Below, in pieces: positions 26,642 to 34,945 of a stretch of 64,000 nt of DNA; position 1 is the stretch's first letter, and the number at the start of each line of letters is the position of its first letter. The position numbers and the translations under genes are program-made. Source of the stretch: Chitinophagaceae bacterium (lineage in GTDB: Bacteria; Bacteroidota; Bacteroidia; Chitinophagales; Chitinophagaceae). The stretch spans positions 682,001 through 746,000 of the forward strand of contig JADKAJ010000002.1 in assembly GCA_016719165.1 (NCBI GenBank). Direction: 5' to 3'. The notes beneath the pieces were generated by a model. That model was given only the letters and a program-made list of their open reading frames with translations, did no database searches and was not told the DNA's origin.

Positions 26642-27540
26642 TTTTTTGTATCCAGGATTACAGGGGCATTCCCTTTTCCCATGATAATTACTTTTGAATT
26701 GGGCGATTTAGCCAGTTCCAGGTAGGCTTTTATCTGCTCATACTGAAGCTGCTGGTCGGTAAGGCCAATATTGATAATGCGCTGGTAATCGGCTATACCC
26801 TGTGCTTCCACTCTTTTTCGTTCAGCTTCCTGCTTTTCTTTTAACAGGACAAACTGCATTTTCTGTGCATCCTGTTCAGCATTTATCTTTTGTTCGATGG
26901 TTGCCTTTACTGAAAGTGGCAACGTGATATTTCTGACCAGCAACTGCTCGAGTATCAAACCTCTTTTTTTAAAATCATCTTCAATACTTTTAAAGATGCG
27001 CTGCTGAAATTCATCTCTTTTGCTGGAATAAAGGGAAATGGCGTCATAATAAACGGAATTATCACGGATTTTTGTCCGGGTCAGGGGTCGTACAATTTTA
27101 TCTTTATAGTCTTCACCGGTTTCTCTTACCAGTTTGGGTGCTTCAGAAGGAAGGAGTTTATATAAAACAGTAAGGTCAATGGTGACTTCCAGTCCGTCTG
27201 CCGTCAGTACCCTGATGGCGTCATCGGCAGATCTGTTTCCTTCATCCTGCACACCACTCATCGTATAATTCTGCGTTTTTATATCCAGGCTTAATACTTC
27301 CATCAAGGGATTGATAAAATGAAGACCACTGTGTAATACATCATTTTGTACTTTGCCAAACAGTGTTTTTACTCCTATCTGACCTGCATTGATCTGAACA
27401 ACAGACTTGGTAAGTACACCCACAATTATTAAAAGTACGGCAACTAATCTGGCAACTTTTGCAAACGGGGCTACCTGTTCATTTTTTTGCAAAACGATAC
27501 CGGCTATAAGTGCAAGGATTCCAAGAATAATAAATGCCAT
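26638..27540 (-). CDS. Prohibitin/SPFH-domain membrane protein
   Basis: 300 residues. Two hydrophobic segments at the N-terminus (about 2-18 and 30-50) anchor the protein. The SPFH/Band 7 domain follows (about 50-215) with INAGQIGVKTLFGKVQ and a central YYDAISLYSSKRDEFQQRI segment, then a long coiled coil rich in Glu, Gln, Lys and Arg (about 215-260) typical of prohibitins. Such proteins form ring scaffolds in the membrane that control proteases or lipid domains; the partner here is unknown. Transcribed toward the VanZ-like gene, and the ends overlap by 4 bases. Confidence 0.9.
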   Translation of the reverse strand: MAFIILGILALIAGIVLQKNEQVAPFAKVARLVAVLLIIVGVLTKSVVQINAGQIGVKTLFGKVQNDVLHSGLHFINPLMEVLSLDIKTQNYTMSGVQDEGNRSADDAIRVLTADGLEVTIDLTVLYKLLPSEAPKLVRETGEDYKDKIVRPLTRTKIRDNSVYYDAISLYSSKRDEFQQRIFKSIEDDFKKRGLILEQLLVRNITLPLSVKATIEQKINAEQDAQKMQFVLLKEKQEAERKRVEAQGIADYQRIINIGLTDQQLQYEQIKAYLELAKSPNSKVIIMGKGNAPVILDTKN

Positions 27541-27589
27541 GTCAAAGTATATTTAAAAGTGGTGAAAGTATAATAATTATGGCTGCAAG

Positions 27590-28012
27590 CTAACTGCTAT
27601 GATCGGCAATAATAACCCAGCGGCCATTTATCTTTTGAAACAGGAGAGTATAGTGCCCGCCCACATCGCCGATACTTCTTTTTAAAAACCATTTGCCAAC
27701 TACATGATAATGCCTTTTTGAAAGCCGTTTAACGGAGAAGAGGGTAAAGGTGAGTTTTCCCATGGCAGCTGTATCAGGGTATCCTTTCTTGTAATTGTTC
27801 AGGGTGTTGGTCCAGCCGTATGTTATACCAGTTTTGCCGATAAACATCAATGAATCATTTTCCCAGTACCCTTTCATAAAGCCATTGATATCTCCCTTAT
27901 TCCAGGCCCCGGTTTGTTCGTTCAGAATATTCCTGATCGTTGTTTCATTTTTTGATTGGGCCTGTGATCCCATGACACTGCAAAAGCTGAGTAGCACAAG
28001 GAAATATTTCAT
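27590..28012 (-). CDS. Exported SnoaL/DUF4440-like protein
   Basis: 140 residues with a signal peptide (MKYFLVLLSFCSVMGSQAQ). The rest is one NTF2-like cone: helix ETTIRNILNEQTGAWNKGDI, a GFMKGYWENDSLMFIG strand pair, and the closing strand NGRWVIIADHSS. Members of this group are ligand-binding or act as small enzymes; no catalytic residues can be named. It stands alone between the SPFH and MerC genes. Confidence 0.85.
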   Translation of the reverse strand: MKYFLVLLSFCSVMGSQAQSKNETTIRNILNEQTGAWNKGDINGFMKGYWENDSLMFIGKTGITYGWTNTLNNYKKGYPDTAAMGKLTFTLFSVKRLSKRHYHVVGKWFLKRSIGDVGGHYTLLFQKINGRWVIIADHSS

Positions 28013-28073
28013 ACGAATCGTTTATTCATATGAAGATAAACCAAAAAAAGACGGAGATATCTCCCTAACAGAA

Positions 28074-28466
28074 TCAATGGTTGCAATCGTCTGCATGTGC
28101 ATGATTATGTACCCGGCATGATTTGTAATTTAACAGGTGACCGGTTACAATAAGGATCACGGCAGGTATCAGCAGCCAGGTACTGTAATGCAGGAAGAAT
28201 TGTTTTAAAACCAGGAAAATAAATCCTGCATAGAAAAGGGACAATGGCAGAAGGCTATGATGGTGTTTCTTAAACCCGTGGTACATTGAATATGAACCAA
28301 TAGCCAGGGCCAGCAAGATCATACCGATCTCAAAACCCAGGTGATGGATGATGTTGATTCCAAACAAAGGGAGACTGCTGAGAAACAGGGGCAACAGGGC
28401 GCAATGAATGGCACAGGCCAGTGAAGCCCCGATCCCTAATGCATCCCAGTTGATATGAAATTTCAT
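28074..28466 (-). CDS. MerC-family membrane protein
   Basis: 130 residues from ATG 28466; the ATG at 28478 lies inside the promoter -7 element and is unlikely. Four membrane helices. The first carries the MerC-type motif ACAIHCALLPLF, where Cys and His lie where MerC binds Hg(II). The C-terminal tail is rich in His and Cys (SCRVHNHAHADDCNH), suitable for metal binding. MerC proteins bring mercury into the cell; many chromosomal homologues have unclear metals. It is divergent from an SCO1 gene and close to a Fur-family regulator, which suggests metal homeostasis. Confidence 0.85.
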   Translation of the reverse strand: MKFHINWDALGIGASLACAIHCALLPLFLSSLPLFGINIIHHLGFEIGMILLALAIGSYSMYHGFKKHHHSLLPLSLFYAGFIFLVLKQFFLHYSTWLLIPAVILIVTGHLLNYKSCRVHNHAHADDCNH

Positions 28467-28475
28467 AAAAGGGAA

Positions 28476-28507
28476 CAAAGGTATTAAAAAAGCAACATAG
28501 TTGCAAA
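28476..28507 (-). promoter_or_regulatory. MerC promoter with inverted repeat
   Basis: On the minus strand TTTG (28507-28504) and TACCTTTG (28483-28476) are separated by exactly 20 bases, a full Bacteroidota promoter. Between them lies the perfect inverted repeat GCAAC-ATA-GTTGC (28492-28504), well placed to block or regulate transcription. The Fur-family protein encoded at 29214 is one possible binder. Confidence 0.65.
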
Positions 28508-28545
28508 TGAAAATATGCCTTCGTTAATCAGAACTATCCGGGACG

Positions 28546-28553
28546 TAACTTTG
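28546..28553 (+). promoter_or_regulatory. -7 element of the SCO1 gene
   Basis: TAACTTTG, an exact TAnnTTTG match, lies 18 bases before the ATG at 28571. Confidence 0.55.
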
Positions 28554-28570
28554 TTCTTTAATTCAATATT

Positions 28571-29197
28571 ATGTCGAAAAAGGGGTGGTTGTATACAGGT
28601 TTTTTTATTGTCCTGGCAGTAGGTTTCTATTTTGTTCTGGCACGGGTTATTCCGGGATTTACTAAAATAGGAGTGGCTCCGGTAAGTTTTGTAAGACCAT
28701 TTGCATTTACCACACAGGATGGTAAACCCTTTACGGAAAAAGATGTGGCCGGTAAGGTATATGTGGCAGAATACTTTTTTACCACCTGTAAAGGCATTTG
28801 TCCGAAGATGAATAATAATTTGAAGCTGGTATATGAAAAATTGAAGAGTGAGAAAGATTTCCTGATCCTCTCACATACCTGCGACCCGGAGACAGATTCT
28901 GTTCCACAGATGAAAAAATATGCTGATTCGATGAGGGTGAATACGCAACAATGGGTATTCTTAACGGGGCGCAAAGACAGTTTGTACACTGCAGCAAGGA
29001 TAAGCTATACCATTGATGACCCGGTAAATAACCTGAAAAGCATAGAAGATGATTTTTTACATACCCAGTTTTGGGCATTGGTAGACAGGAATGGTGACGT
29101 TCGTAAGATTTATGATGGGTTGAAAGAAAGTGAGGTAAAAGAATTAATAAAGGATGCCGAAAAATTACTGAAGGATATTCCCGGGCAAAAGAATTAA
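28571..29197 (+). CDS. SCO1/SenC-family copper protein
   Basis: 208 residues. One N-terminal membrane anchor (about 7-28) places the thioredoxin-like domain outside. The metal site is present: CKGIC (Cys73, Cys77) and His164 in DFLHTQFWAL, the three ligands that bind copper in SCO proteins. They deliver copper to the CuA site of cytochrome oxidase and act as disulphide reductases. It lies 16 bases before the Fur-family gene on the same strand, likely one operon, and opposite MerC. Confidence 0.93.
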   Translation: MSKKGWLYTGFFIVLAVGFYFVLARVIPGFTKIGVAPVSFVRPFAFTTQDGKPFTEKDVAGKVYVAEYFFTTCKGICPKMNNNLKLVYEKLKSEKDFLILSHTCDPETDSVPQMKKYADSMRVNTQQWVFLTGRKDSLYTAARISYTIDDPVNNLKSIEDDFLHTQFWALVDRNGDVRKIYDGLKESEVKELIKDAEKLLKDIPGQKN

Positions 29198-29213
29198 ATA
29201 TCTTTATTATATA

Positions 29214-29654
29214 ATGCCTAAACAAGCAAGTGTAAATATTGAAAACAAGATTGCGGGACTGCTGAAGCGCAATAACCTGAGCATTACTGATAGCCGGAAA
29301 AAGATTCTGCATCTTTTCCTGGAGCAAACAGGAGCGCTGGCCCATGGAGATATTGAGAAAAGGGCCGGAGAAAAATTTGACCGGGTAACAGTCTATCGCA
29401 CCCTGCAAACTTTTGTTGATAAAGGGATCATTCATACGATTCCTACCGCCGATAATTCGATCCGCTATGCTTTATGTAAAGATGAATGTGCCGGAGGCCA
29501 TCATCATGACCACCACATTCACTTTGTGTGTCATAAATGCAATAACACCTACTGCCTGGATGACGTGGTTACCCCGGAAATAAAGCTTCCCAAAGGCTAT
29601 TCGGCTGAACATGTGGAAGTTGTAGTGGATGGAATTTGTAAAAATTGCCGGTAA
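29214..29654 (+). CDS. Fur-family transcriptional regulator
   Basis: 146 residues. The N-terminal winged helix (about 1-85) contains TDSRKKILHLFLEQ and RVTVYRTLQTFVDKGI. The dimerisation domain carries the metal ligands: a His-rich run (GGHHHDHHIHFVCHKC), two CxxC pairs (CHKC, CKNC) and DVVTPEIKLPKGYSAEHVEV. This pattern is closer to zinc-responsive Zur or a peroxide-type Fur than to a pure iron Fur, but the effector metal cannot be decided. Second gene of the SCO1 operon. Confidence 0.9.
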   Translation: MPKQASVNIENKIAGLLKRNNLSITDSRKKILHLFLEQTGALAHGDIEKRAGEKFDRVTVYRTLQTFVDKGIIHTIPTADNSIRYALCKDECAGGHHHDHHIHFVCHKCNNTYCLDDVVTPEIKLPKGYSAEHVEVVVDGICKNCR

Positions 29655-29684
29655 AAAATCTGCCAGGTCATATCATAAAAGGCG

Positions 29685-29722
29685 TAAAAAACAAAGCCCC
29701 GGTGTAGAAACATCGGGACTTT
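29685..29722 (-). terminator. Intrinsic terminator of the second sRNA
   Basis: On the minus strand AAAGTCCCGATG pairs with CACCGGGGCTTT around the loop TTTCTA, followed by GTTTTTT. A strong stem of about 12 pairs. Confidence 0.75.
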
Positions 29723-29778
29723 AGGTTAAGGCTCTGATTAGTAGCTATGTAATAGTGCAATGAAGCACCTATTTTTTC
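29685..29778 (-). ncRNA. Candidate small RNA of about 95 nt
   Basis: Between the Fur gene and the M3 peptidase gene, the minus strand has a -7 element TACATTTG (29791-29784), a transcript starting near AATCAGAAA, and a strong terminator. The first bases and the terminator loop (TTTCTAC) match the larger sRNA near 0.9 kb. The body has a short stem (GGTGCTTCATTGCACT) and no ORF. It may be the same class of regulatory RNA. Confidence 0.6.
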
Positions 29779-29783
29779 TGATT

Positions 29784-29791
29784 CAAATGTA
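29784..29791 (-). promoter_or_regulatory. -7 element of the second sRNA
   Basis: Minus strand TACATTTG, an exact TAnnTTTG match. The following bases AATCAGAAA correspond to TATCAGAAG after the -7 element of the first sRNA. Confidence 0.6.
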
Positions 29792-29850
29792 TGATGTCAG
29801 TTTCATATTTCCGAAAAAAGGGCATACCACTTTTAGGGTATTTTTTATTT

Positions 29851-31569
29851 CTACAGGCTATCCATCTCTTTTTTAACAAATCCCATCAACTGGCTGATAT
29901 ATGCAGGGGAGAAATCAAATTGTAAACCTGCCGCTCTGAATAGCTCCGGTAATGTCTTTGTTCCTCCCAACTCAAGGGCTTTCAGGTAATTATTAATGGC
30001 GGATTCCGGGTTGTTTTTGTACTGCTGCCACAAACCAATTGCACCTAATTGCGCAATGCCGTACTCAATATAGTAAAAGGGCACTTCAAATAAGTGAAGC
30101 TGGCGATGCCATGCAAACCGGCGATATTCATCAAGTCCGGTGAAATCAATAACAGGCGAGGAAAATTCTTTTAGTATTTCAAACCAGCGATCAGCTCTTT
30201 CTTCCTCCGTATGATTTGGGTTCTCATATACCCAATGCTGGAATTTATCTATTGTGGCGATCCAGGGGAAAATGGTAATAACTCTTTCAAGCTGTTGTTC
30301 CTTAGCTCTTTTTAATTCAGCTGTACTATCAAAAAATACCTGCCAGTGGTCCATACTGAAAAGCTCCATGGCCATACTTGCTACTTCAGCAATTTCAGTC
30401 GGGTACTCTTTAAAACCAGTCAGTTCCAGCTCATGCGCAAGGAACGAATGGATGGCATGCCCGCCCTCATGTACCATTGTGGTCACATCATCCAGTGTTC
30501 CGGCGGCATTCATGAAGATAAAAGGTGCGCCGCTCTCTGCAAGCGGACAATTATAGCCGCCGGGTGCTTTGCCTTTACGGCTTTCCAGGTCAAGATGTCC
30601 CATTTCACTCATTCTTCTCAGGCATTCACCAAAAAAGGAACGGAGTTCATTGAAGCAGGCAATTGTTTTTTCCGTCAGTTCCACACCAGTTTTAAAAGGC
30701 CGTAAGGGCTGGGTGCCGGCTGGTTCTGCTTCCACATCCCATGGTCGAAGTGTATCAAGACACAGTTTTTTCTTTTTAGCTTCATAAAGCTGGTTCACCA
30801 ACGGCATCACATATAGTTTTACCGCTTCATGAAACTGGTAGCAACTTTCTTTAGTATAGTCAAACCGGCCTAATTCAAGAAAACGAAAGTCCCGGTAATT
30901 TTCAAATCCTGCATTTACCGCTACCTGGTGACGCTTTTGCAAAAGGGAACTGAATAAATCACTTAATGGTTTTTTATCCTGCAATCTCCTGTTGCTTATT
31001 TTACGATATACTTCTTCCCGCAGGCTACGATCTTCATCTTCCAGGAATTTTGCCGCTTGTTGTAATGTATATTCCTGGCCTTTTACTTCTACGGTCATTT
31101 TCCCGGAGATAACACCGAATTGCTGTTGCATCACATTCAATTCAGCATTGATCGGTATATTCTCTTCCCGGAAAAGATCAATATTCTTTTTAACATTACG
31201 CAGGTACGTAAAATATTTTTGCTTGTCAAGCTCTTTAGTAAAAGGGCAACTAACCAGTTTCTTATTCAACTTGTCCGCATAAGGCTGGATCTTTGGCTGG
31301 ATTTCCATCATAAAAAAAGTGAACGACTCTTCCAGTTCTTTATTCTCGGTATCACAGGTCATTTTGATCTGTCGCCAGCAGGCGTCTTCACTTATTATCG
31401 CTTCCACTTCACTGGCATCTTTCAACCATTGTTCAAGGTCAGCCACAGAATTAATTACCCGTTCGTCAAGGTTTTTAAAATAAGGTTCCAGGCTCTCCCA
31501 ATTAGTGATAATAAAATTGTTTGGTAAAAAATGTCTTGTCAGTTTTTTAATATCAGCACTGTAGGTCAT
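29851..31569 (-). CDS. M3-family oligoendopeptidase (PepF-like)
   Basis: 572 residues, the usual length. The zinc motif HEGGH (His367-His371) within TTMVHEGGHAIHSF, followed by EYPTEIAEVASMAMELF with the third ligand Glu, identifies an M3 metallopeptidase. No signal peptide, so cytoplasmic; it cuts oligopeptides of about 5-20 residues during peptide recycling. The final segment VPFYYIEYGIAQLGAIGLWQ closes the active-site channel. Expressed alone, behind the terminator of the DUF5606 gene. Confidence 0.93.
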   Translation of the reverse strand: MTYSADIKKLTRHFLPNNFIITNWESLEPYFKNLDERVINSVADLEQWLKDASEVEAIISEDACWRQIKMTCDTENKELEESFTFFMMEIQPKIQPYADKLNKKLVSCPFTKELDKQKYFTYLRNVKKNIDLFREENIPINAELNVMQQQFGVISGKMTVEVKGQEYTLQQAAKFLEDEDRSLREEVYRKISNRRLQDKKPLSDLFSSLLQKRHQVAVNAGFENYRDFRFLELGRFDYTKESCYQFHEAVKLYVMPLVNQLYEAKKKKLCLDTLRPWDVEAEPAGTQPLRPFKTGVELTEKTIACFNELRSFFGECLRRMSEMGHLDLESRKGKAPGGYNCPLAESGAPFIFMNAAGTLDDVTTMVHEGGHAIHSFLAHELELTGFKEYPTEIAEVASMAMELFSMDHWQVFFDSTAELKRAKEQQLERVITIFPWIATIDKFQHWVYENPNHTEEERADRWFEILKEFSSPVIDFTGLDEYRRFAWHRQLHLFEVPFYYIEYGIAQLGAIGLWQQYKNNPESAINNYLKALELGGTKTLPELFRAAGLQFDFSPAYISQLMGFVKKEMDSL

Positions 31570-31587
31570 ACATATTCATTTTAAATT

Positions 31588-31621
31588 GAAAAAAGCTATT
31601 TCAACTATAATTGAAATAGCT
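31588..31621 (-). terminator. Intrinsic terminator of the DUF5606 gene
   Basis: AGCTATTTCAA and TTGAAATAGCT form an 11-pair stem with a 6-base loop, followed on the minus strand by TTTTTT. It is 32 bases after the stop codon at 31653. Confidence 0.8.
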
Positions 31622-31652
31622 CGCAGCTCATAACAAACAACCCGCAATTTTT

Positions 31653-32189
31653 CTATTCCGCTTTCTTCTTTCTTGTAGTTTTCTTTGGTGCTTCTTCTGC
31701 TTTAGCCTCGGCGGTTGATGCTTCTTTCTTTTTTGCAGGGGTTTTCTTTGCCGGTTTTTCTTCAGCTACAGGTTCAGTAATTTCTTCCTCAGCTTCTTCC
31801 GGAATTTCAGAAAGCTTTATCTCCACATTATTCTTCTTCAGCACCTCAAACCATTTTACCATTTTTTTCATATCACTGGCATACACTCTTTCAAAGTCCA
31901 TATCAGGGTATGCTTTTTCAAAATACTTTTTTACGGCTGCGTCATCTTTCTCGTCAGGTAATTTTCCACCAGCTTTGTCCATGGCGTTAAATACATCTAC
32001 CAGGTTCACATTATCACGGATGGTGTACACTTCTATACTTTCCAGGTGAGAGAAATTGTGTACACGGCTGGACACAAACCGGGTGCTTTTATCTTCCAGC
32101 GAACGGACAATGGCTCCGTCAGTTTTACTGTTGATCAATTCAAATAACCCCGGCAACCCGGTTACGGCAACTAATTTACTGTACTCCAT
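31653..32189 (-). CDS. DUF5606-domain protein with Lys/Ala-rich tail
   Basis: 178 residues. The N-terminal 130 residues (MEYSKLVAVTGLPGLFELIN, then SRVHNFSHLESIEVYTI) are the DUF5606 domain, common in Bacteroidota and without known function. From about 135 the sequence becomes a Glu/Ala/Pro/Lys-rich tail (KPAKKTPAKKKEAS) like the tails of nucleoid-associated proteins, which suggests nucleic-acid contact. This is inferred from composition only. No signal peptide. Confidence 0.88.
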   Translation of the reverse strand: MEYSKLVAVTGLPGLFELINSKTDGAIVRSLEDKSTRFVSSRVHNFSHLESIEVYTIRDNVNLVDVFNAMDKAGGKLPDEKDDAAVKKYFEKAYPDMDFERVYASDMKKMVKWFEVLKKNNVEIKLSEIPEEAEEEITEPVAEEKPAKKTPAKKKEASTAEAKAEEAPKKTTRKKKAE

Positions 32190-32241
32190 AAGATTAATAA
32201 TAATTAAGGGACTGCAAGATACTTGAGTTCTGTCAAATGAG

Positions 32242-32249
32242 TAGCTTTG
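32242..32249 (+). promoter_or_regulatory. Candidate promoter of the Spy-like gene
   Basis: TAGCTTTG fits TAnnTTTG; TTG at 32223-32225 is 16 bases before it. The leader to the ATG at 32338 is about 85 bases. Confidence 0.45.
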
Positions 32250-32337
32250 AAAATAAGTTTCCGGTTAGCGAACGGTTTAGGAGAAAGAACCGTCATATTT
32301 ACCGGTTATTTCCATATTACTTCAAAATTTATCATCA

Positions 32338-32736
32338 ATGAAAAAAATTTCTTTATTATTAGTAGCATCTTTAGTCCTGACAGCCGTCTCTTTTGCTCAA
32401 CCAGGCGGGGGTGCGCCCCGGGTGACGGCCGAGGAAAGGGTGGCCAGAATTCATCAAAAAATCGACAGTGCTTTTAAACTGGAGTCCACAAAATTAGCTA
32501 ATCTGGACACTGCATTAACTGTTCTGTACAAGGCACAGGATGCTAAAAGGCAGGAGTTAATGGCCGGAGGAATGCCTGACAGGGAAACCTTTATGGCCGA
32601 AATGAAAAAATATACTGATGCCCAGGACGAAATACTGAAAGCGGTACTTACCGAGGAACAGTTTACCATCTGGAAAGAGAAAATACAACCATCTATGCGT
32701 CCGCAGAGAACACCCGGCGGCGGTCGAGGTAAATAA
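32338..32736 (+). CDS. Periplasmic Spy/CpxP-like protein
   Basis: 132 residues with a signal peptide (MKKISLLLVASLVLTAVSFA). The mature protein is almost all helix: a first helix TAEERVARIHQKIDSAFKLE, a second AVLTEEQFTIWKEKIQP with an LTxxQ-like motif, and Gly/Pro-rich ends. This is the shape of Spy/CpxP-type periplasmic chaperones or heavy-metal sensors. Mature chain is short for Spy, and the match is by motif and helix pattern. Followed by a strong terminator. Confidence 0.75.
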   Translation: MKKISLLLVASLVLTAVSFAQPGGGAPRVTAEERVARIHQKIDSAFKLESTKLANLDTALTVLYKAQDAKRQELMAGGMPDRETFMAEMKKYTDAQDEILKAVLTEEQFTIWKEKIQPSMRPQRTPGGGRGK

Positions 32737-32762
32737 TTAGGATGAATTTCGGGCTATACTAA

Positions 32763-32800
32763 AAGCCGCTTCGCATTTTGCGGGGCGGTTTTTATTTTTT
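32763..32800 (+). terminator. Intrinsic terminator of the Spy-like gene
   Basis: GCCGCTTCGC pairs with GCGGGGCGGT (10 pairs, some G-T) around ATTTT and is followed by TTTTATTTTTTT. Confidence 0.85.
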
Positions 32801-32888
32801 TGGTTGTATTAGTTTTATAGTTGGTGATAAACAGGGATAAATGATTCAGCTAATCTTTGTAACGGGCTGTCTGTTTAAAAAAACTAAC

Positions 32889-33404
32889 ATGAAAAAACTA
32901 TTACTGTTTGCAGCCTGCGTATTTTTTAGTTCAGTGGTTTTTTCTCAAAAGCCATGCAGCCGTCCTGAATACCGACAGTTTGATTTCTGGATCGGGGAAT
33001 GGGAAGCATTTGATTTAAAAGGTAATAAGGCGGGAGATAGTAAGATCAGCCTGATTTTGGACAGTTGTATTATTTTAGAAGAGTGGACCAGTGCCAGTAT
33101 CAACCAGGGAATCCGCTATGCAGGTAAAAGCTTCAATACATACAATGCGGCAACAAAACAATGGCAGCAAACATGGGTGGACAATGTTGGTGGCAGTAAT
33201 GAATACCTGTTGGGAAAATTTGAAAACAATAAGATCATTTACAGGTCTTCACTGTTCCCTTTCAACAAAGACACGATGGCCATACGCAAAATGACATTTA
33301 CCAATTTAAATCCCGATAAGCTCCGCCAACATGGTGAAATTTCAAAAGATAACGGTACCAGCTGGACTACGGAATACGACCTGGAATACAGAAGGAGAAA
33401 ATAA
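32889..33404 (+). CDS. Exported protein of the DUF1579-like group
   Basis: 171 residues from ATG 32889, chosen because it starts the signal peptide (MKKLLLFAACVFFSSVVFSQ). The mature part opens with EYRQFDFWIGEWEAFDLKGN and has CIILEEWTS, SFNTYNAATKQWQQTWVDN and LGKFENNKIIY: the strand pattern of calycin-like DUF1579 domains. These are presumed small-ligand binders in the periplasm. A related domain is found in the lipoprotein at 40937. No operon partner. Confidence 0.8.
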   Translation: MKKLLLFAACVFFSSVVFSQKPCSRPEYRQFDFWIGEWEAFDLKGNKAGDSKISLILDSCIILEEWTSASINQGIRYAGKSFNTYNAATKQWQQTWVDNVGGSNEYLLGKFENNKIIYRSSLFPFNKDTMAIRKMTFTNLNPDKLRQHGEISKDNGTSWTTEYDLEYRRRK

Positions 33405-33636
33405 AATTTATTAAAGTTCTTAAACGTACTGAAAAACAAGAACGCAAACGGATGTTTTTAATGCAATGAATTCATTTTAACCAGGTCATTTTATCAGCAG
33501 GCGCAGTACAGGAATCACTGTAAAAGGTAAGTTGGCTGACAGGCAGAAGAAATGATGAGTGGAAAGATATTTTGGATTTATTATATGAACTTTAGAATCC
33601 AACTCTGCAATTTCTATTCATCACCAAAGCTGCTAT

Positions 33637-34746
33637 ATGAAAAGACTCTATTTTTTCTGCACATTGGCCATTGTTACCATTAATCTTTCAGCCCAAATGG
33701 ATATACCTCCTGTCGGGGGAAATCCCAGGGCCATGATCGCTGAAGAAGTAGGTATCACCAGCATCACTATTCAATACGGCCGTCCCGATGTAAACAAACG
33801 GGAGGGTAAAATTTTCGGAGATGGTAACCTGGTTCCCTATGGTTTCAGTACGACCAATTTCCTTACCAGTAAGAACACTTCACCCTGGCGGGCCGGTGCC
33901 AATGAGAATACGACCATTACTTTTGAGCATGATGTGAAAGTTGAAGGAAGAGACATTAAAGCCGGCACTTATGGTCTGCACATGGCACTGGCAGCAGATA
34001 TGGTAACGCTTATCTTTTCCAATCAAAACGATGCCTGGGGCAGCTTTTATTACGAAGAAAAAAATGATGCCCTGCGGGTAAATGTTAAGCCCGTCGCATT
34101 GGATAAAAATGTGGAATGGCTTAAGTATGAGTTTATTGAGCACAAAGAAAAATATTGTGTAATAGCCATGCAATGGGAAAAACTGTCAGTACCTTTTAAA
34201 ATTGAAGTGGATGTTGACAATATTGTAATTGCAAGATTGAGGCAGCAGGTTACCAGCCAGAAAGGGTTTAACAGTAATAATATGCTGCAGGCAGCCCAGT
34301 ATTGTTTAAATAAGAATATTAACTTAGAAGAGGCGTTGGCGTGGAGCATCAGGGCTATCAACGGATTTCAGGGTCAAAAAAGTTTTATCACACTTCGTAA
34401 CCTGGCCACGGCTTACGAAAAATTAAACCGTATCCCGCAGGCAGATTCTACGATGGATGAAGCATTACTGATTGCTACAGCTAATCAATATACCGCTTAT
34501 GGCCGTCAGCTGATCGGGCAAAAAAGGACAGATAAAGCTATGGAGGTTTTAAAAGCCAGTGAGAAAAGATATGGCGATATGTTTGGTGTGAATAATGGCT
34601 TGATGAGCGTCTACTCAGCCAAAGGAGATTTTAAAAATGCCATAAAGTATGCAGAGAAAGCTTTGGCACAAGCCCCGAATGAAAACTCAAAAAAGCAGAT
34701 AGAAGGGTTTATTGTAAAACTGAAAGAAGGCAAAGACATTAATTAA
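33637..34746 (+). CDS. Secreted DUF2911 protein with TPR tail
   Basis: 369 residues with a signal peptide (MKRLYFFCTLAIVTINLSAQ). DUF2911 spans about 30-190: GITSITIQYGRPDVNKREGK, PWRAGANENTTITFEHDVKV, KAGTYGLHM and ALRVNVKPVALD. After that, TPR-like helix pairs follow (about 205-365), with AWSIRAINGFQGQKSF, NLATAYEKLNRIPQADST and AIKYAEKALAQAPN. DUF2911 proteins are widespread in Bacteroidota periplasm and of unknown role. A gap of 199 bases with a pseudogene trace follows. Confidence 0.9.
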   Translation: MKRLYFFCTLAIVTINLSAQMDIPPVGGNPRAMIAEEVGITSITIQYGRPDVNKREGKIFGDGNLVPYGFSTTNFLTSKNTSPWRAGANENTTITFEHDVKVEGRDIKAGTYGLHMALAADMVTLIFSNQNDAWGSFYYEEKNDALRVNVKPVALDKNVEWLKYEFIEHKEKYCVIAMQWEKLSVPFKIEVDVDNIVIARLRQQVTSQKGFNSNNMLQAAQYCLNKNINLEEALAWSIRAINGFQGQKSFITLRNLATAYEKLNRIPQADSTMDEALLIATANQYTAYGRQLIGQKRTDKAMEVLKASEKRYGDMFGVNNGLMSVYSAKGDFKNAIKYAEKALAQAPNENSKKQIEGFIVKLKEGKDIN

Positions 34747-34770
34747 CAGAGCCTTTTATGAAATAAATCA

Positions 34771-34851
34771 ATTGAAGTGATTATCAACAGACCTTCAGAG
34801 CAAGTAACTGAATTAATTGACAACCCGGATTTATTAGCAGGGAGTAGATAA
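34771..34851 (+). pseudogene. Short relic of an SRPBCC gene
   Basis: Bases 34771-34851 read IEVIINRPSEQVTELIDNPD, then a short run and a stop. That is the first strand and helix of an SRPBCC (START-like) protein, normally followed by 120 further residues. The bases ahead (ATGAAATAAATCAATT) look like a disrupted start. Two intact genes of this family type surround it. The rest of the gap up to 34945 has no clear signal. Confidence 0.4.
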
Positions 34852-34945
34852 GTGGTATGACCGGCTAGTCCGGTACTATATCAAAATTGAAATGAGCAAA
34901 AAGGATGGATAATCTGTGATTAAAGGATTAATAAAAAAAAGAATA

